DNA of 23,321 nt from positions 1 to 23,321 of IMG/VR virus record IMGVR_UViG_3300033388_000584. One strand, given 5' to 3'. The notes under the pieces were generated by a model. That model saw nothing but the letters and a program-made list of their open reading frames with translations. It was not told the origin of the DNA and made no database searches. This DNA is from a virus. The position numbers were made by a program, and so were the translations under genes. Below, piece after piece: positions 1 through 6,274 of this stretch (position 1 is its first letter; each line of letters opens with the position of its first letter).

Positions 1-11
1 GAGGGGGAGTG

Positions 12-269
12 ATGGCACGAAGTTGCGAGCTAGATTCTAACCATGGGCCGTTGGATTACTGTGAGGGCTGCGACACATGCCACGCCTGCAACGAGGCCCG
101 CATCGCTGAACTGACCGCAGAGAGCCAGTGGCTCAGGGAGGCAGCGGAGGCACTGACCCCTGTCCTTATTGGCGCAGACGAGATAGATGGCGTTATGTCC
201 GAATGGGTAACGGTAGACAGGGCGCGGTATGAGGCCCTACAAGCAGCCCTACAGGGCGAGGAGGAGTAG
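12..269 (+). CDS. Small cysteine-rich protein of unknown function
   Basis: An 85-residue product that I do not recognise. Its N-terminal third carries a cluster of cysteines (YCEGCDTCHAC, about residues 17 to 27) of the kind that can bind zinc, followed by a charged, probably helical stretch beginning RIAEL. The rest is acidic and ends in GEEE. I chose ATG 12 because a purine-rich GAGGGGGAG sits just upstream; a GTG at 9 is a possible alternative. The next gene shares the CxxC plus RIAEL arrangement and a 16-base identical DNA stretch (99 to 114 versus 354 to 369), so the two look like diverged tandem copies. It is the first visible gene of the rightward operon. Confidence 0.7.
   Translation: MARSCELDSNHGPLDYCEGCDTCHACNEARIAELTAESQWLREAAEALTPVLIGADEIDGVMSEWVTVDRARYEALQAALQGEEE
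246..257 (+). repeat. Hairpin module copy 1 (GCCC-TACA-GGGC) overlapping ribosome-binding region
   Basis: GCCC TACA GGGC can form a 4-bp stem with a 4-base loop. It is followed directly by GAGGAGGAG, the ribosome-binding site of the next gene. Near-identical copies occur at 465 to 476 and 707 to 718, each at the end of one small gene just before the next start. The stem alone is short; the support comes from the threefold recurrence. Confidence 0.5.
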
Positions 270-491
270 ATGATGGCAATTAACTTATGCGCCGACCATT
301 TCAGCGAGTGGTACGACGGTGGAATGCCATGCGACTACTGCAAGCAGCAAAAGCGCATCGCTGAACTGAAAGAACTATTACACCTTATCCGCGATGACTT
401 ACGGATGCGCTCTGAAGATGGGGTTCTCGACCTTAGTAACTTCATTGTGCAGCGCATGGATAAAGCCCTACGGGGCGAGGAGAAAGAGTGA
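270..491 (+). CDS. Small CxxC protein, probable paralogue of the preceding gene
   Basis: A 73-residue product of unknown function. It has a short N-terminal part with CDYC (residues 21 to 24), then RIAEL and an amphipathic, probably helical segment, and ends GEEKE. This matches the layout of the preceding protein and suggests a tandem duplication that then diverged. The start is ATG 270 or the adjacent ATG 273; GAGGAGGAG upstream serves either. The stop TGA shares one base with the ATG of the next gene at 491, suggesting translational coupling. Confidence 0.7.
   Translation: MMAINLCADHFSEWYDGGMPCDYCKQQKRIAELKELLHLIRDDLRMRSEDGVLDLSNFIVQRMDKALRGEEKE
465..476 (+). repeat. Hairpin module copy 2 (GCCC-TACG-GGGC)
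   Basis: This is the same module as at 246, here with a C(UACG)G loop, a known extra-stable RNA tetraloop. It is followed by GAGGAGAAAGAG before ATG 491. Its placement suggests it could modulate access to the ribosome-binding site or protect an RNA end; this is inference. Confidence 0.5.
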
Positions 492-751
492 TGAAAGAAA
501 CACCTAGCACAGCATACGAGCGTTGTATAGAGACAACATACCTTGTGTGCGGGTACTCAGGGGCAGTTAGCGAGCATGACAACCTAAAACAGGCAAGGGA
601 GGCAGCTTCCTACGAAAGGACTCAGTATGGTGAGGGGTTCATACTCAAAGAAGTAAAAGAGACAACAACCCTTACGCACACCTCTTTTGTGCAAAACGGT
701 AAGATAGCCCCACAGGGCGAGGCTGATGGGGTGGGTATGACATGCAAGTGA
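491..751 (+). CDS. Small hypothetical protein
   Basis: An 86-residue product with no family I recognise. It is polar, with a helical central part (residues 30 to 45) and no signal peptide or membrane segment. ATG 491 overlaps the previous stop by one base and has GAGGAGAAAGAG upstream. Its 3' end carries the third copy of the hairpin module and overlaps the next small gene by 10 bases. The C-terminal APQGEAD resembles the ALQGEEE and ALRGEEK ends of the two genes before it only because the repeated DNA module is translated there; the rest is not obviously related. Confidence 0.65.
   Translation: MKETPSTAYERCIETTYLVCGYSGAVSEHDNLKQAREAASYERTQYGEGFILKEVKETTTLTHTSFVQNGKIAPQGEADGVGMTCK
707..718 (+). 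repeat. Hairpin module copy 3 (GCCC-CACA-GGGC)
   Basis: Third copy of the module. GCCC and GGGC pair around CACA, followed by GAGG. It lies 24 bases before ATG 742, slightly farther from its downstream start than the other copies. All three copies share AGCCC, then ACAGGGCGAGG or a one-base variant. Confidence 0.45.
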
Positions 752-915
752 AACTGGCAGACCTGAACGAGGGTGACGAGGTGCTGTACGAAGGTTGTAC
801 GTACAACGTTGTAGATGTGCTGGCCTCGCAAGTGTACCTTGCTGACGTCTCAGGAGCGCACGTGTGGGTGCTGCAAGCCAACACCCCGAAACTGGAGAGG
901 ATTGACTATGACTAA
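742..915 (+). CDS. 57-residue hypothetical protein (SH3-like beta pattern)
   Basis: A short gene reading MQVKLADLNEGDEVLYEG at its start and ending IDYD. The alternating beta pattern with GDEVLY looks like a small barrel, which is common in tiny phage proteins, but I cannot assign a function. It overlaps the preceding gene by 10 bases and the following one by 8. The palindromic site at 794 to 811 lies inside the frame, encoding part of GCTYNVV. The ribosome-binding site is not strong (GATGGGGTGGGT upstream). The compact gene chain and protein-like composition are the main support. Confidence 0.6.
   Translation: MQVKLADLNEGDEVLYEGCTYNVVDVLASQVYLADVSGAHVWVLQANTPKLERIDYD
794..811. promoter_or_regulatory. 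Palindromic site 1 (GTTGTACGTACAAC core)
   Basis: GTTGTACGTACAAC at 794 to 807 is a perfect 14-bp palindrome followed by GTTG. Closely related sites occur at 1568, 4731 and 8169. Here it lies inside a small gene, so an operator, replication or packaging-related role is more likely than a conventional promoter. The function is unknown. Confidence 0.6.
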
Positions 916-1165
916 GCCACAGATAGGCGACAAGGTGTACGTGAAGGATCAAGTGTCCAGCACCCGGACGGTCGAGGGCCACGGCATTGTGACCCGGGTG
1001 TCCGAGCACCCCGAGGAGTTCGGCAGCATCAACAACTACTGGGAGGTGTCCATTGAGTGCCGCTCGGATCCTGAGTTGAAGTGCGCGTGGTACAGCCCTG
1101 ATGAGATTGACAGTATCTACCGCCCAGAGGGGTACAAGAAGATCGACACGAAGCGAGGAAGGTGA
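908..1165 (+). CDS. Small hypothetical protein (GDKVYVKD beta-type)
   Basis: An 85-residue product starting MTKPQIGDKVYVKDQ. It is a beta-rich small protein with a GDKVYV turn like that of the gene before it, a middle RVSEHPEEFG loop and a basic end (KKIDTKRGR). The function is unknown. The frame is open upstream to 815, but ATG 908 is preferred: CTGGAGAGG lies eight or so bases upstream, and this start overlaps the previous stop by only eight bases. The stop TGA shares one base with the next ATG. Confidence 0.7.
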   Translation: MTKPQIGDKVYVKDQVSSTRTVEGHGIVTRVSEHPEEFGSINNYWEVSIECRSDPELKCAWYSPDEIDSIYRPEGYKKIDTKRGR

Positions 1166-1563
1166 TGAATCCGATAGTAGCAGCAGTGACAGCACTGGTC
1201 AGTCCAGTTACCAAAGTCTTTACAGCCCGCGAGAAGCGCAAGCAGGCCAAGCAAGAGATCGAAGGTAACATCGCACTGGCGAAGAACAACAACCAGACGA
1301 CCATCACGGTAGGGGTACAGGCATGGGAAGCACTGACAGCAAAGGGACTGAGCAGCAGTCTCAAGGACGAGTGGGCGGTACTGGTGGGGACATCGCCCCT
1401 GTACATGACAATGATTGGCGCAGTGCTCTTTGCCTTCGGCTATACGAAGGCGCTGGAGGGCGTACAACTTGGTCTGGCACTATTGACGGACATGGGTATA
1501 CCGTTAGGTCCGATGGTTATGATGACATTGGCAGCGGCTCTGGGAATCAGGTGGAGTAAGTAA
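1165..1563 (+). CDS. Small membrane protein, candidate holin
   Basis: A 132-residue protein. A polar, basic N-terminal third (AREKRKQAKQEIEG, about residues 20 to 33) is followed by a SSLKDEW segment and then by two or three hydrophobic stretches between about residues 75 and 130. The SLKDEW-then-membrane layout recalls phage holins of the three-membrane-segment type, which let endolysin reach the cell wall. The match is by general architecture only. The start is ATG 1165, overlapping the previous TGA by one base, with GAGGAAGG upstream. The location is odd for a holin: it sits directly before DNA polymerase and far from the lysozyme gene at 8385 to 8867. A membrane anchor for replication is an alternative. 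Confidence 0.6.
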   Translation: MNPIVAAVTALVSPVTKVFTAREKRKQAKQEIEGNIALAKNNNQTTITVGVQAWEALTAKGLSSSLKDEWAVLVGTSPLYMTMIGAVLFAFGYTKALEGVQLGLALLTDMGIPLGPMVMMTLAAALGIRWSK

Positions 1564-3380
1564 TGAGCGTTGTACATACAACGTTGCCCAAGTTCTTGAC
1601 CGAGCCTGACCCTGAGATATACAGGTCGGAGAACTACGTTGTTGTGGACTTCGAGACAACCAACATCGAGAAAGGCACACCCCTCAACGATGACAACAAG
1701 CTAGTGCTGGCCGCATGGTGGACCCCCACCGGCGGCATGAAGTACAAGTGGGGTGGGGAGTTTGAGCAACAAGAACTGATCGCAGCGTGCGAAGCTGCCG
1801 ACTTTATCGTGGCACACAATGCCGGGTTCGAGTTGGGCTGGCTACGCCGGTGCGGTCTGAAACTAGAAGAAACGCTGGTCTGGTGTACCCAGATCGCAGA
1901 CTACGTCATAGGAGGAAACCGATGGCAATTGAACAAACTTTCCTTGAGCGAGTGCGCCTCGCGGCACGGTATATCCGTGGAGAAGGACGACTTCGTATCA
2001 TCCTTGATCCGGAAAGCGAAGATCTGCCCCTCCGACATACCCCGGCGGTTACTATTGAAGTACTGCATGACGGACGTGGAGGTTACGAGGTGGCTGTTCG
2101 CAAGCCAGCTCGACCAGACCGATCAGCTCCCGATAATCTACACTAGATGCCTAGCTACGCCGGTACTCACCGATATAGAGTTCAACGGGATGCAGCTAGA
2201 CGTCGATGCAGTGCAGGCTATGTACGACACCAAGAGGCGGGAGTTCGCGGAGGCACAGGAGACACTGGGCCGGATGACGGGCGGGATCAACTTCAGATCG
2301 CCTGTTCAACTGGCGGAGTTCCTGTACGACGAGTTGAAGTTCGCGGAACTAAAGGACCGCCGAGGCAGCCCACTTCGGACCGCTAAGGGCGGGAGGCTTA
2401 CAGCACAGGACGTGGTGCTCCGGTTGCCGTGCAAGAACAAGCGGCAGACTGAGTTCATCGCCCAGTACAAGCTGACCAAGGCACTGAGTAATGAGATCAC
2501 TAAGTATCTCAGCAAGCTGAACGCGTGTTGTGAGGAGGCTGAAGGCTTCCTACAGGGCAAGTTCAATCAAACTAACACCCAGACGCACAGGCTGAGTAGC
2601 TCGGGACTGCGGTACAAGTGCCAGTTCCAGAACTTCCCGCGTGCGTACAAGAAGATATTCAAGGCTAGACATGATGGATGGTTCGTTGGAGAAGCAGATG
2701 GAGCACAGCTTGAGTTCCGGGCTGCTGCACAACTTGGAAGGGATCGAGTCGCGATTGACGACATTGTTGAGGGAACCGATATACATTCAGTCACGGCTGA
2801 CATTATCGGAGTCACTCGCCAAGACGCGAAGGCACATACATTCAAGCCACTATACGGAGGCACTAGCGGAACTGAAGCACAGCAGAGATATTATAAGTTC
2901 TTTGCGGAGAAGTATAGCGGAATCACGGAGACACAAAAGGGATGGATTAATACCGTCCTAGAGAACAAGTTTCTGGAGACCGAGTGGGGGATGAGGTACT
3001 ACTGGCCGGACTGCAAGATGTCACGCAGCGGCTACGTTGAGTACACGACCTCCATCTGTAACTACCCCGTTCAAGCGTTTGCCACGGCAGAGATCATCCC
3101 TATGGCTCTGACGTTCTTCTGGCACTACTTGAAGCGGAGTGATTACAAGATGCTACTGGTCAATACGGTGCACGACTCCGTCATTGCGGAGATCCCACCT
3201 GACGAGGTAGCGGCATTCAAAGAGCTATCGAAACTATCGTTCCTCGACAATGTTGCGTTGTACATGAAGAAGTGTTATAATGTAGACATGATTGTACCAC
3301 TCGCCACTGGCATTAAGATTGCAGAGCGGTGGGGTGCAACAGACGAGGAGGAATTATTTACTATGGAGTTACAAGCATGA
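1563..3380 (+). CDS. DNA polymerase, family A, with 3'-5' exonuclease domain
   Basis: A 605-residue replicative polymerase. The N-terminal proofreading domain has Exo I at D29/E31 (VVVDFETT), Exo II at HNAGFE (85 to 90, with Glu where Asp is usual) and Exo III Y167-x3-D171. The polymerase domain has a THRLSS motif (341 to 346), motif A EADGAQLEFR with D379, motif B R419-x3-K423-x3-F427-x3-Y431-G, and motif C VHDSV with D538. Ser539 replaces the usual Glu of HDE. F427 occupies the position of E. coli Pol I F762. The start ATG 1563 overlaps the previous stop by one base, and the stop overlaps the next start (ATGA). A palindromic site covers codons 2 to 8. The stretch around motifs A and B (about 2660 to 2960) looks more AT-rich than its flanks. 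Confidence 0.95.
   Translation: MSVVHTTLPKFLTEPDPEIYRSENYVVVDFETTNIEKGTPLNDDNKLVLAAWWTPTGGMKYKWGGEFEQQELIAACEAADFIVAHNAGFELGWLRRCGLKLEETLVWCTQIADYVIGGNRWQLNKLSLSECASRHGISVEKDDFVSSLIRKAKICPSDIPRRLLLKYCMTDVEVTRWLFASQLDQTDQLPIIYTRCLATPVLTDIEFNGMQLDVDAVQAMYDTKRREFAEAQETLGRMTGGINFRSPVQLAEFLYDELKFAELKDRRGSPLRTAKGGRLTAQDVVLRLPCKNKRQTEFIAQYKLTKALSNEITKYLSKLNACCEEAEGFLQGKFNQTNTQTHRLSSSGLRYKCQFQNFPRAYKKIFKARHDGWFVGEADGAQLEFRAAAQLGRDRVAIDDIVEGTDIHSVTADIIGVTRQDAKAHTFKPLYGGTSGTEAQQRYYKFFAEKYSGITETQKGWINTVLENKFLETEWGMRYYWPDCKMSRSGYVEYTTSICNYPVQAFATAEIIPMALTFFWHYLKRSDYKMLLVNTVHDSVIAEIPPDEVAAFKELSKLSFLDNVALYMKKCYNVDMIVPLATGIKIAERWGATDEEELFTMELQA
1568..1586. promoter_or_regulatory. Palindromic site 2 at the start of the polymerase gene
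   Basis: CGTTGTACATACAACG at 1568 to 1583 has 7-base arms around a CA centre, followed by TTG. It begins five bases after the A of the polymerase ATG, the only site of the four placed at a gene start. This would suit repression of initiation or translation, but that is inference. Confidence 0.55.
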
Positions 3381-3970
3381 GTCAGCAAGTTCAAGGTACA
3401 GTAGATCGGGTTTATGACAAGGCGTGGCAGGACAAGACCCTGTACTCGTTCAAGCTCGTAGGCGACAGCCAGTATTACCGGGTAGGCACACGCCAGCCCA
3501 ACTTCAGCAACGGCGACAACGTCACCTTCCAAGTAGAGTGGAAGGGCAACAACGCCAACGTTGACTTCAAGTCAATCAAAGTGGGTGGTTCCGCACCAGC
3601 CCCGTCCCAATCCTCCTCTGGTGGCGGTGGTGGTAAGAGTGCGGGATCACGGGATGACTACTGGGCGAAGAAGGAAGCGTACGACAAGGAAGTCACACAG
3701 CCCCGTATCACCTATGCGTCAGCACAGCACGATGCCACAGCTATCGTCTGCGCGGCTCTGGCCCATGATGCTATCGGCTTTGGCAACGCCAAGAAGTCCG
3801 ACCGTCTGGAGATCATCGTAGGCTACGTCAAAGAGACTACAGCCCTGCTGGTCACGGACATGATGAACGCTCCGGATCTGATCGAAGCTGCGGTTAAGAA
3901 CAACAGCTTGCCGAACACCGAGGGCGTGGTACACGCACAGGAAGATTCATCTGACGATGGCTGGGAGTAA
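3377..3970 (+). CDS. Single-stranded DNA-binding protein
   Basis: A 197-residue protein. The N-terminal half reads as an OB-fold (QGTVDRVYDKAW, then YYRVG, then GDNVTFQVEWKG, residues 1 to 70). A flexible Ser/Gly-rich linker follows (about 76 to 90), then a helical region. The acidic C-terminal tail EDSSDDGWE is typical of SSB proteins and recruits replication partners. Placement between polymerase and 5'-3' exonuclease fits a replisome role. The frame is open from 3329, but ATG 3377, overlapping the polymerase stop as ATGA, is the sensible start because the OB-fold begins immediately after it. It is longer than the E. coli SSB core. I am confident of the class rather than the subfamily. Confidence 0.8.
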   Translation: MSQQVQGTVDRVYDKAWQDKTLYSFKLVGDSQYYRVGTRQPNFSNGDNVTFQVEWKGNNANVDFKSIKVGGSAPAPSQSSSGGGGGKSAGSRDDYWAKKEAYDKEVTQPRITYASAQHDATAIVCAALAHDAIGFGNAKKSDRLEIIVGYVKETTALLVTDMMNAPDLIEAAVKNNSLPNTEGVVHAQEDSSDDGWE

Positions 3971-3975
3971 TCTCT

Positions 3976-4269
3976 ATGGCGCAACAGGACGAAGCAGTAT
4001 TGTGGTCAGACGGGGAGTTCTACGTAGTCCTCATACGGGACGATGTGACGCTGACCTTTGGCGGCTCGGAATACATGGAGTACTACACTGTCGAGAATCT
4101 GCAAACGGGCGTAGAGGAGTTCCGTACGCCATGCTTGCCCGATGCGATCTCTACGGCCAAACAGAGCTTGGCAGCACTTCGATTCTTCGGACTGGTGGAT
4201 AGCGATGATGAGGGCGGGGAAACGTGGGACGATGTGTTCGACTCTGACGATGAACCGACCACCCATTGA
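3976..4269 (+). CDS. Small acidic protein of unknown function
   Basis: A 97-residue product. The first two thirds show a beta-rich pattern (EFYVVLIRDDVTLTFGG, then YYTVENLQ), and the last third is strongly acidic (DSDDEGGETWDDVFDSDDE). The acidic tail could mimic DNA or bind a basic partner, but nothing identifies a function. The start ATG 3976 has GGGAG nine bases upstream. The stop overlaps the TTG start of the exonuclease gene (TTGA), so the two are probably translated together. I do not recognise a family. Confidence 0.65.
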   Translation: MAQQDEAVLWSDGEFYVVLIRDDVTLTFGGSEYMEYYTVENLQTGVEEFRTPCLPDAISTAKQSLAALRFFGLVDSDDEGGETWDDVFDSDDEPTTH

Positions 4270-5126
4270 TCGGCTGGGTTGACGGGGACGTACTGGTCTA
4301 CAGGGCCGCGTTCGCCGCACAGAAGAAGGTGTGGTTCTACACTGACGGCAGGGACGGGGGCATCGTGGCCTCGTTCGGCTACAAGAAGGACGCTACCGAC
4401 TGGCTAGAGCTACACCCCGAACCAGAGGAAGCTGTGCACTACGCGCTCGAGAGCGAGTACGATGTGCAGCCCGAGGACGAGGCTAGGTTCATCTGTGGAC
4501 ACATGCTCCGGCAGATCAAGAAGGGCCTCAAGCTCAAGGCGATGGAGGTAGGTATCACTGGCGATGGCAACTTCAGGGAGGAGGTTGCCGTCACGAAGCC
4601 CTACAAGGGCAACAGGGCCGCTGAGAAGCCCATACACTACGAGGCTGTCCGCGAGTACCTGCTGGATGAGTGGGACGCGCACCTCGTAGAGGGGCAAGAG
4701 GCTGACGATTGGATGGCGATCCACCACATGCAACGTTATACGTACAACGTTGATGACACGGTGATCATTACCATTGACAAGGATCTGGACATGGTGCCCG
4801 GCCGTCACTACAACTTCGTGGAGAAGAAGAAGTATGTCATCACACCCGAGGAAGGACTGCTGCGGTTCGCCGGACAGTTGCTCACTGGAGATAGCACGGA
4901 TAACATCCAAGGAGCTAAAGGATACGGTGCTGCGAAAGCACGGCGGGCACTTGGGGATCTTGGCCCAGCCGAGGCTCTGGTACTCGTACGTCAGGTTTAT
5001 GCTGACCTATATGGAGATGAAGCGGAAGATATTCTTGACGAGATGGCTACACTGCTCTGGATGAGACAGGAGGAAGGACAGACATGGCAGGAGGGGTGGA
5101 CGAAGCAGATGGAGATGGTGACGTAA
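4266..5126 (+). CDS. 5'-3' exonuclease, flap endonuclease family
   Basis: A 286-residue nuclease of the PIN/FEN type that removes primers or degrades host or replication-intermediate DNA from 5' ends. Visible metal ligands are WVDGD (D6, D8), EADDW (E135, D137, D138) and TIDKDLD (D161, D163, D165). The helix-three-turn-helix DNA-binding loop is TGDSTDNIQGAKGYGAAKA, starting at about residue 197. KPYKGNR (102 to 107) matches the basic arch of phage relatives. In this frame an upstream TGA at 4251 leaves TTG 4266 as the only reasonable start; it overlaps the previous stop. A palindromic site lies inside the gene at 4731. The 3' end overlaps a candidate 57-residue gene. Confidence 0.88.
   Translation: MIGWVDGDVLVYRAAFAAQKKVWFYTDGRDGGIVASFGYKKDATDWLELHPEPEEAVHYALESEYDVQPEDEARFICGHMLRQIKKGLKLKAMEVGITGDGNFREEVAVTKPYKGNRAAEKPIHYEAVREYLLDEWDAHLVEGQEADDWMAIHHMQRYTYNVDDTVIITIDKDLDMVPGRHYNFVEKKKYVITPEEGLLRFAGQLLTGDSTDNIQGAKGYGAAKARRALGDLGPAEALVLVRQVYADLYGDEAEDILDEMATLLWMRQEEGQTWQEGWTKQMEMVT
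4731..4752. promoter_or_regulatory. Palindromic site 3, extended 22-bp form
   Basis: CAACGTTATACGTACAACGT plus TG is a 22-bp palindrome with one mismatched pair. It extends the core seen at the other three sites by three bases on each side. It lies within the exonuclease gene, encoding QRYTYNV. No nearby promoter is evident. Confidence 0.55.
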
Positions 5127-5257
5127 CCGCAGAAGGTATGCGCGGCTACATAGAATGGTGTAAAATGATGGAGGAGTTAGATGACTCGCAAAGCAAACAA
5201 GCAGGAAGTGATCCTGAACAAGGAAAGCGTACTGACGGTAGTACCAGTACAGACTAA
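5084..5257 (+). CDS. Candidate 57-residue acidic protein in an overlapping frame
   Basis: ATG 5084 is preceded by AGGAGGAAGGA, one of the best ribosome-binding sequences in the window. It opens a frame reading MAGGVDEADGDGDVTAEG, then GYIEWCKMMEELDD, ending GSTSTD. It overlaps the exonuclease by 43 bases and the next gene by 77. It fills the otherwise untranslated stretch 5127 to 5180. The composition is protein-like (helical IEWCKMMEELDD), but there is no known family and the long overlaps argue for caution. An internal ATG at 5138 is an alternative start. Confidence 0.4.
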   Translation: MAGGVDEADGDGDVTAEGMRGYIEWCKMMEELDDSQSKQAGSDPEQGKRTDGSTSTD

Positions 5258-5522
5258 ACAGTTCTACTCCCAGACCGTTGAAGTGGAGAAGGAAGTAGCT
5301 GACTGGATCGTAGCGTTCGAGCGTCAGCGTTCGTTGTTCAACACATGGTGTGCGGACACGCACTACGCCTCGGGCCGTAAGAACATGGCCCTCCCAGCAT
5401 TCCCAGAGGAACTACTCAGTGCCGAGAAAAAGCCAGCGAAGAAAGGCCGACCAGCATCCGTATCGAAGCAACTTCGAGAATCAGATAGCGGAGATGCTGA
5501 ACAGCCAGCAGGTAAAGTTTGA
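5181..5522 (+). CDS. Hypothetical protein
   Basis: A 113-residue product of unknown function. It has a polar N-terminus, a central TVEVEKEVADWIVAFERQ segment and a Lys/Ala/Pro-rich, probably disordered C-terminus (AEKKPAKKGRPASVSKQ). ATG 5181 has GGAGG about eight bases upstream. Its last 104 bases are shared with the start of the endonuclease I gene in another frame, so the disordered C-terminus is partly an effect of overlapping coding. No motif points to an activity. Its place between two nucleases suggests a DNA-metabolism role, which is inference. Confidence 0.6.
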   Translation: MTRKANKQEVILNKESVLTVVPVQTKQFYSQTVEVEKEVADWIVAFERQRSLFNTWCADTHYASGRKNMALPAFPEELLSAEKKPAKKGRPASVSKQLRESDSGDAEQPAGKV

Positions 5523-5844
5523 GTACGAGGTGGAAGCGTTCGGGTGGGAGGAGAAGCTACCCAACGGACGTTGCCCCATTTGCAATACGCAAGCAGTTGC
5601 TCAGAGGAGTTATACGCCTGATTTCTTCTTGGAGAACGGCGTCATCCTCGAAGCCAAGGGTATCTTCACAGTCAAAGATAGAAAGATCGCGGAGGCAATG
5701 CATGAGCAAGGTAGAGACATCAGACTCGTATTTCAGCGAGACAATACTCTCAGCCGAAAGAGCAAGACTCGATACTCAGATTGGTGCACTAAGAAAGGAA
5801 TACCCTACTGTGTCGGGAAGATTCCAACCAAGTGGCTCGTATGA
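5419..5844 (+). CDS. Endonuclease I, T7 gp3-like Holliday junction resolvase
   Basis: A 141-residue nuclease that cuts branched DNA such as four-way junctions. The active-site residues fall on the T7 gp3 pattern: E20 within YRSNFENQ, D68 in YTPDFFLENG, E78 and K80 in ILEAKG. The spacing 10 then 2 equals T7 D55, E65, K67, and E20 has the same number. This alignment decides the start at GTG 5419, which has AGAGGA eight bases upstream. An in-frame ATG at 5350 would add 23 residues overlapping the previous gene. Compared with T7 there is an insertion before the catalytic Asp containing RCPIC (C52, C55). The 3' end overlaps the next gene by 35 bases from its chosen start. Confidence 0.88.
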   Translation: MPRKSQRRKADQHPYRSNFENQIAEMLNSQQVKFEYEVEAFGWEEKLPNGRCPICNTQAVAQRSYTPDFFLENGVILEAKGIFTVKDRKIAEAMHEQGRDIRLVFQRDNTLSRKSKTRYSDWCTKKGIPYCVGKIPTKWLV

Positions 5845-6274
5845 CTGGTACATCGCGGGACCGATGTCAAACCTGCCGATGTTCGGATTCGACCGATTCA
5901 TTGAGGCCGAGGTCCAACTGCGCCGAACAGGGTTCGACGTACTCAACCCAGCCATGGTGGACGTTGTGGAAGGACGCGGCGATGCAGCTATCGCCTCTGA
6001 CACTGGCTCTGCTGCTGACCTCATGGACGGTGATACTTGGGGCACTTTTCTTAGTAGGGACGTCCTACTGATCTGTGACCACATCGCTAAGGGTATCGTC
6101 TGCTTGCCCGGGTGGGAGAAGTCGAAGGGCGCACGGCTTGAAGTGTTCACTGCTATCTCTGCCGGTAAGAAACTTATGACTTTACAGCCCATGATGCGGG
6201 ATGGGGAGTTCGTACTCACCCCGCTGCCGACCAAGACAGCCATGCGGGTTATTGCTGAGGAGATGACACAATGA
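5810..6274 (+). CDS. Nucleoside 2-deoxyribosyltransferase-like (DUF4406) protein
   Basis: A 154-residue protein with the nucleotide-handling signature YIAGPMSN at 14 to 21, followed by FDRFIEAEVQLRRTGFDVLNP. Later come SRDVLLICDHIAKGIVCLPG and GWEKSKGARLEVFTA, whose Glu matches the catalytic region of deoxyribosyltransferase-fold enzymes. Relatives act on nucleosides or nucleotides, but the DUF4406 group has no firmly established substrate. I chose GTG 5810, with AAAGGA ten bases upstream, because family members begin just before YIAGPM. ATG 5702 is in frame but would overlap the endonuclease by 143 bases. The ATGA overlap with the next gene, a dNTP diphosphohydrolase, suggests a joint role in shaping the nucleotide pool. 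Confidence 0.75.
   Translation: MSGRFQPSGSYDWYIAGPMSNLPMFGFDRFIEAEVQLRRTGFDVLNPAMVDVVEGRGDAAIASDTGSAADLMDGDTWGTFLSRDVLLICDHIAKGIVCLPGWEKSKGARLEVFTAISAGKKLMTLQPMMRDGEFVLTPLPTKTAMRVIAEEMTQ

Noticed and set aside
584-1195. 203-residue minus-strand open frame in the small-gene region
   Set aside because: It runs against at least four well-placed plus-strand genes with ribosome-binding sites, and its Leu/Arg/Pro-rich sequence looks like a shadow.
5702-5704. Upstream ATG for the deoxyribosyltransferase-like gene
   Set aside because: It would add 36 residues with no family counterpart and overlap the endonuclease gene by 143 bases; GTG 5810 with AAAGGA upstream fits the family start better.
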